This document shows, one piece after another, positions 48,891 to 53,107 of a DNA stretch of 53,107 nucleotides. This DNA comes from Chondrus crispus (taxonomy: Eukaryota > Rhodophyta > Florideophyceae > Gigartinales > Gigartinaceae): positions 1 to 53,107 of the forward strand of contig NW_005178745.1 of assembly GCF_000350225.1 (NCBI RefSeq), read 5' to 3'. Positions within the stretch are counted from its first letter, which is position 1. Each line of letters starts with the position of its first letter. The notes under the pieces are model-generated. The model searched no databases and had not been told where the DNA came from. It saw nothing but the letters and a program-made list of their open reading frames with translations. Position numbers and translations under genes: made by a program.

Positions 48891-50408
48891 ATGAGTGCGG
48901 CGGCCGTCCGCCACGGCGCCATGCGCACCTCAGTCACGCAGCTGGCGCGCCTGCCCTCGACCTTGCACGCTGCGGCGGTGGCCAAGGGGCATCTGCTCGC
49001 GGACGACGTGCAGCGCGCCGCCCTGCCACCGCTGGACGCGCTCATCCGCAACCTCCCCGCGTACGACTCCGACATGCGCGCCCACGCGGACGCCCTGGCC
49101 GCGTGGGAGCTCCGCCGCGCCCGCGCCGTCGCGGACGAGCGACGCACCCTCGCCCGCATGACCCCCTTGCGCCGCGCGTGGCGACGCCTCAAGCACAACG
49201 CCGCAGGCCTCGACCCCCACGCCCCGCCAGAGGCACTCCCGGACGCCTACTACGGCCTGCCACAGGCCATCGCCGCACCCACCCCGCCGGAGGGCGTGTA
49301 TTTGTACGGCGACGTCGGCTGCGGGAAGAGCTTGCTCATGGACATGGTCTTCACGTGCGCAGACGCCCAGATGGCTACCGCGGAGCGCGTGCATTACCAT
49401 AGTTTTATGATCTCGGTGTACGAGATGATGCACAAGTACGACCTCATGTCTCCGGCCGAGCGCGCCGCGGCTAACGTCTTTCACCCGCTGGACGCTGTCG
49501 TCGCTCTAAGGCTGGGGAGGCGAAATGCTGCTGATACTGGCGGCGGCTTGCTGTGCTTTGACGAGTTTCAGATGGCCGACGTCGCGGATGCACGCCTCAT
49601 GCACGGCATCATGACGCGCCTCATGAAGTCGGGCACCATCGTCTGCTTCACGGCGAACCGCGCCCCGCAGGACTTGAACCGCTCGCAGCTGCTGGACGCG
49701 GACTTCCGCCCGTTTTTGGACTTGCTGCACGACCGATGCCAGCTCATGAAGCTGGATTCTGACACCGACTATCGCCAGGTGCTGTCCAGCGCCGATGCTT
49801 CAGACCGCCGCTACTACCTCCCCAGCGGCGCCCCGGAAAGGGACCTGCACGACCTGTGGCGCGCGGAGACCGGCACCGACTGGGACGACGTCGTGACCCG
49901 CGTCCTGCCCGTCGCGTACGGCCGTGAGTTCACGCTGCGCCGCGCGTCGCCGAGTAAGGAGGCCGCACAGCTGACGGCCGCTGAACTTATTGAGGCGGCG
50001 GTGGGCGCCAGCGACTTCCGCGCGCTCGCCGAGGGGCTGCGCACCCTCTTCATCACGGACGTCATCCCCATTTTCACCTCCGACACGAGAAACTTGGCCC
50101 GTAGGTTCATCACCTTGATCGATGTGTGCTATGAGGAGAAGGTGCGCATCGTCATGCGCACCGAGGCCGAGAGCTTGGATGACATGTTCTCCAAGGTTGA
50201 TGTCACTAAGCCCGACGCCTCGCTCGCGGAGGGCACCCAGTTTGAGACAGAGGTTGCCAAGGAGGGCGTTGGCGCGGGGAATAGGGCCCTTGGGTCCACC
50301 ACGCTGTACACGGGCGAGGACGAGGCGTTTGCCTTCGACCGTGCCGTGTCGCGGCTCAAGGAGATGCAAACGCGCAACTTCCATCGACGCACTGCCTTGT
50401 TTTGGTAG
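48891..50408 (+). CDS. AFG1: AFG1/LACE1-family mitochondrial ATPase (ZapE-like)
   Basis: A 505-aa intronless ORF. Walker A is GDVGCGKS at residues 140-147 and Walker B is LLCFDEF at 220-226, followed by QMADVADARLMHGIMTRLM typical of AFG1/ZapE. The sensor region TIVCFTANRAPQDLNRSQLL and the C-terminal LFITDVIPIFTSDTRNLARR and FITLIDVCYEEKVRIVM blocks complete the family pattern. AFG1 acts in mitochondrial inner-membrane protein quality control and respiratory-complex turnover. The first ~50 residues are Ala/Arg-rich and could be a mitochondrial presequence. The leader just before the ATG is C-rich. Confidence 0.94.
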   Translation: MSAAAVRHGAMRTSVTQLARLPSTLHAAAVAKGHLLADDVQRAALPPLDALIRNLPAYDSDMRAHADALAAWELRRARAVADERRTLARMTPLRRAWRRLKHNAAGLDPHAPPEALPDAYYGLPQAIAAPTPPEGVYLYGDVGCGKSLLMDMVFTCADAQMATAERVHYHSFMISVYEMMHKYDLMSPAERAAANVFHPLDAVVALRLGRRNAADTGGGLLCFDEFQMADVADARLMHGIMTRLMKSGTIVCFTANRAPQDLNRSQLLDADFRPFLDLLHDRCQLMKLDSDTDYRQVLSSADASDRRYYLPSGAPERDLHDLWRAETGTDWDDVVTRVLPVAYGREFTLRRASPSKEAAQLTAAELIEAAVGASDFRALAEGLRTLFITDVIPIFTSDTRNLARRFITLIDVCYEEKVRIVMRTEAESLDDMFSKVDVTKPDASLAEGTQFETEVAKEGVGAGNRALGSTTLYTGEDEAFAFDRAVSRLKEMQTRNFHRRTALFW

Positions 50409-50744
50409 ACGCTCCAAGGTGTGCCATTTTGCAGGACGCGCTTTCGACACGGAACACGCGCCGTCTAACGAATTTTGGTCAGGCGTGCAGCCGGACCCTG
50501 GATTGTTACAAGGACCTCTGCCCCCGGGGGCGCGGTTCCTGAATGTAGCAAGGGTTACAAAGCAGGCCGTTCTCAGCCACAAACGACAGTGAATCTCAAA
50601 AAAGATTTGCAGCTACTGTAGCCGTAAATTTAAAGCCTATTTTTTAATTCCATTCGAGATACCCAAGGGTACCTCGCCACCCTCCCATCATTGAGCCGCT
50701 GCTGGCTCGTTTGCACTGCCTCACCCCTTCATCTCAGTCCAATC
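50409..50744. other. Intergenic between AFG1 and PsbQ-like gene
   Basis: 336 bp holding the AFG1 3' flank and the promoter of the next gene. GGTACC-containing sequence lies near 50665-50672; no gene seen. Confidence 0.4.
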
Positions 50745-51353
50745 ATGCCAAGTCCAATCATGGCCTTCGTCTCGTCGTCTTTTGCCGGAGCTGCTGTGGG
50801 AAGGAGAGCACTCGGGGGAGCTTCAACGCAATGCGGGCGGCAACCGAAACGGCAAGCGAGAGTGTGGACGATGAGGTTTGGAAGTGAGGTGTCTCGACGG
50901 GCGCTTCTCCAAGCGACGGGAGGCGGGGCGTTGGGGGCGCTCTTCTCCGGTGCGCCGGCGCTGGCGGACCACACATACATCGCGGCGAAGCGGTCGTACG
51001 AGCGGTACTTCCCGCGCATCGTGGCGGGCGTAGAGCAGACGCGAACGATCGGGACGCTGGTCGGGACGGACGCTGCCGGGATCGCTGACATCGTGGACGG
51101 CAGGTTGTTCGATATCAAGTTCCGACGGGCGCTGTCGATATACGCGACGAGCTTCTCGGACAACTATCTCGGCGAGCGCAGCCGGGACTTGCTCAAGTGC
51201 GTGGAGGCGTTCTACGCGGAGATGGGGAAGGTGAAAACGGCGGCGGGGCGAGAGGACGGCAGGGAACATTACAACAAGGCGGTGAATGCTATCACAGAAT
51301 ATTTCGAGATTGCTAGACTGGATAAAGCGTCCCTGAAAGGGCTGGAGGTGTAG
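50745..51353 (+). CDS. PsbQ-like (PsbQ'/Psb31-type) thylakoid-lumen protein
   Basis: A 202-aa product starting MPSPIMAFVSSSFAG (the Met at 50760 is an alternative and begins with the early-Phe transit motif). A transit peptide is followed by a twin-arginine lumen signal (SRRALLQATGGGALGALFSG, cleaved after APALA). The mature ~135 residues are almost all helical (AAKRSYERYFPRIVAGVEQT, RRALSIYATSFSDNYLGERS, HYNKAVNAITEYFEIARLD), consistent with the four-helix bundle of PsbQ-family extrinsic photosystem II subunits; red algae carry a PsbQ' of this kind. The exact subgroup cannot be settled by eye. Confidence 0.7.
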   Translation: MPSPIMAFVSSSFAGAAVGRRALGGASTQCGRQPKRQARVWTMRFGSEVSRRALLQATGGGALGALFSGAPALADHTYIAAKRSYERYFPRIVAGVEQTRTIGTLVGTDAAGIADIVDGRLFDIKFRRALSIYATSFSDNYLGERSRDLLKCVEAFYAEMGKVKTAAGREDGREHYNKAVNAITEYFEIARLDKASLKGLEV

Positions 51354-51814
51354 GGGGACGAAGGGGAACGGGGGCGGCGGAAGATGTTTGGGTTGACGTG
51401 GTCTTCACTGAGGTACGTGCTGTAGTAGACAGGAAGCATGGGGGCGGTGCAAGGACGATATGGAGGGGAAATTCATTGTAGGTACACGTGTACTGGTCCG
51501 TGAAAGTGATTTTTATAAAACTTGAACAAGTGTTTTGAAAGGGCGACGGTGCGCGCAGTTTAAGGGCGTGTGGTCCTGATGCCAAACACTCCCCTTTAGT
51601 CGCTACATTACATGTCGTTGCCAAGGTAATGGGGAGCATTCAAAAAGAAGATTGTTGTCGGTGGATGGTGTGTGTTGGTGAAAAAGTGGGTGGGAAAGAA
51701 TGAGGGATTGGATGCTACGCTCGTTTCAGGACAAGGTCTCTCCACTTTTTGTGCGAGGAGGAGAGCAACAAAAGGGGGGTGCATTTGCCGAGGGGGTGCA
51801 AAAGAAGATTGACA
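51354..51814. other. Intergenic, tRNA 3' side
   Basis: 460 bp without a gene. AAAA at ~51800-51803 is the T-run downstream of the minus-strand tRNA, a likely RNA polymerase III terminator. Confidence 0.5.
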
Positions 51815-51895
51815 CGACAACGGAGAGATTCGAACTCTCGCTCCCTAGGGAAATGGATTAGCAGTCCATCGCCTTAACCACTCGGCCACGTTGTC
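51815..51895 (-). tRNA. tRNA-Ser(GCU)
   Basis: The minus strand reads GACAACG ... CGTTGTC as a 7-bp acceptor stem, then a serine-type D arm (TGGCCGAGTGGTTAAGGC), an anticodon loop CTGCTAA with GCT at 51860-51862, an extended variable arm (TTCCCTAGGGA), and a T arm GAGAGTTCGAATCTC, which is B-box-like. Discriminator base G. The long variable arm and GCU anticodon identify serine (AGY codons). No intron and no encoded CCA. Confidence 0.95.
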
Positions 51896-52625
51896 AGCGG
51901 CTAAATTCTGCTCGATTGGGCCAATCACACTGTATTTAAACAACAAAAATAATGATTTTTGGCTTTAGTTGGCGCGGCGCGCCGCAGATGGTGACGAAGT
52001 GAATCAGGCTCTAAAAGGTTGCTCTGAGGTGGGGGCCTTCCCATCATGCAAACGGCCCTTAACCGGCCAAAGCGTAAGATGGAAAGGTAACGCATAGAAT
52101 GGGTCGTGTCTGTGAAATTGCATGCCTACAGTAAATCAAAGGTGTGTGTAAAGGGACTAGAGCGATGTTTTGATGCTCCGCAGCGCCTGCGCGTCCGCCA
52201 ATAGTGCAGGTTGAGCAATGTCCTTACGGGGTGATGCAGTTGGAGAGTAGTGTCAAGTCCTCTCCCATGGCGAGGGGTAAGGACAGAGTTCAAGGTAAAA
52301 AGTTACGGCATGATGTTTCTACCAGAGAGGCAGTACCAAGGGTACAGTATTGGTTTAGCGCTGAATTTTTATTTTTTTTGAGGTTGCACATGAACACCTC
52401 TTTTGTGGAGGACACCTGGCATTAATATAATATAATAAAACAGGAGGTCTGTGGCAAAACTGCACCTTGCCACATTGTGCCACAAATGCACAATGTACAG
52501 TACCAACGGTACAGTAGTACCCAGTGCCATACGTAACAAGTACAGTACACCGTACAATGCACATGATAGGCCGAAATGTCCATGCGGTCCACGTGCCATC
52601 CCATTGTGCACCAAAGTTGCTCCTC
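51896..52625. other. Intergenic region at the right end
   Basis: 730 bp without a convincing gene. It contains repeated GTACAGTA-type motifs (~52496-52550) and the minus-strand tRNA promoter flank. Confidence 0.4.
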
Positions 52626-53102
52626 ATGCCACCCGCTCCATTTGCTTCGACCCCGCCCGCATCGCCCCCTCCTCTGCCCCCTCCTCTCCCCTCTCCTCTC
52701 CCCCCTCCTCTCCCCCTTCCTCTCCCCCTCGCTCCCGCCGCATCGCATCTCCCTCCCCTCCCTCCCCTCCCTCCCCCCTCCTACCCAGAAGTAGCTCCAG
52801 CTACCCCAAATGCAGCAGAATATTCACCACCCGAACTGCAAGAAGAAGATGCTCTAGCTACGCCAAATGCCGCAGAATATCGAGCACTGGAACCTGAAGA
52901 TGAGTTGTCTAGATCTAGTAGTGACGCTGAGTACCGTCCCCATCCACCCTCTAACACTCTAACGAAAAATGGACCCCCATCGCAACGAAGTCCGGCCAGT
53001 CGCAGTGTTGCAAACCGCGAGAAATCACCTTTGAAAAAGAGAGTATACACGTACAAGTATCGCCGTCGCGGCAAGGGTGTGGAGAGTGTGTTACTTCAAT
53101 GA
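52626..53102 (+). CDS. Low-complexity hypothetical protein with repeated AEY motif
   Basis: A 158-aa frame from MPPAPFASTPPASPP. The first half is Pro/Leu/Ser from a CCTCTCCC-type repeat and may be non-coding. The second half looks more protein-like: ATPNAAEYSPPELQEED, ATPNAAEYRALEPEDE and SSSDAEYRPHPP form three imperfect repeats, followed by a basic tail (KSPLKKRVYTYKYRRRGKG). It stops five bases before the window edge. No family is recognised. Confidence 0.35.
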   Translation: MPPAPFASTPPASPPPLPPPLPSPLPPPLPLPLPLAPAASHLPPLPPLPPPSYPEVAPATPNAAEYSPPELQEEDALATPNAAEYRALEPEDELSRSSSDAEYRPHPPSNTLTKNGPPSQRSPASRSVANREKSPLKKRVYTYKYRRRGKGVESVLLQ

Positions 53103-53107
53103 CGCCG

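Noticed and set aside
52640..52790. Pro-rich ORF start as a genuine protein domain
   Set aside because: It is a direct translation of a CCTCTCCC-type simple repeat; only the following AEY-repeat part looks protein-like.

Overview
The window is nuclear DNA of a photosynthetic eukaryote, most likely a red alga (Rhodophyta). Genes are compact and mostly intronless; where introns occur there is a single short one near the 5' end (ALG6, CENP-C, RPS25) or in the second half (glutathione-dependent formaldehyde dehydrogenase). At least five nucleus-encoded plastid proteins are present, and all five carry a phenylalanine within about the first ten residues of the presequence, the hallmark of red-algal and glaucophyte transit peptides. 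Identification to genus is not possible from the sequence alone.

Layout. 0-28.9 kb is ordinary gene space: OST1 (minus, cut by the window edge) head-to-head with ALG6, phosphatidylserine decarboxylase, VPS53 (minus), a gene-poor stretch (8.7-13.7 kb) with two small orphan genes either side of its start, CDC27/APC3 (minus) head-to-head with a PRP40-type splicing factor, CENP-C and RPS25 (both minus, each with an intron), an NFRKB/INO80G-like gene head-to-head with SDF2, CURT1/CAAD head-to-head with TFIIA-gamma, S-(hydroxymethyl)glutathione dehydrogenase, and a plastid membrane protein. 29.2-43.9 kb is a nest of mobile and viral DNA. 44.6-53.1 kb returns to genes: two plastid proteins, a thylakoid FKBP, a broken piggyBac-like transposase, the AFG1 ATPase, a PsbQ-like lumen protein, a tRNA-Ser(GCU), and a low-complexity ORF at the edge.

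The nest has a readable history. An apparently intact capsid gene resembling those of totiviruses/victoriviruses (dsRNA viruses) lies between ~66-73 bp inverted repeats. A 7.3-kb Ty1/copia element, with 322-bp LTRs, a GATTT target duplication and an extra antisense ORF, jumped into the left inverted repeat. A 4.7-kb tyrosine-recombinase retrotransposon of the Ngaro/PAT type, with split direct repeats A1-B1-A2-B2 and intact gag, RT/RNase H and recombinase ORFs, then jumped into the 5' LTR of the copia element. Its ORFs are joined by TAATG and TGATG stop/start overlaps, which suggests coupled termination-reinitiation, and its insertion point shares a GTA core with the empty site still preserved in the 3' LTR.

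The most promising novelties are the capsid gene in an inverted-repeat unit, the stop/start-coupled recombinase retroelement with its footprint, and the antisense ORF of the copia element, which has a possible papain-like Cys/His/Asp arrangement.
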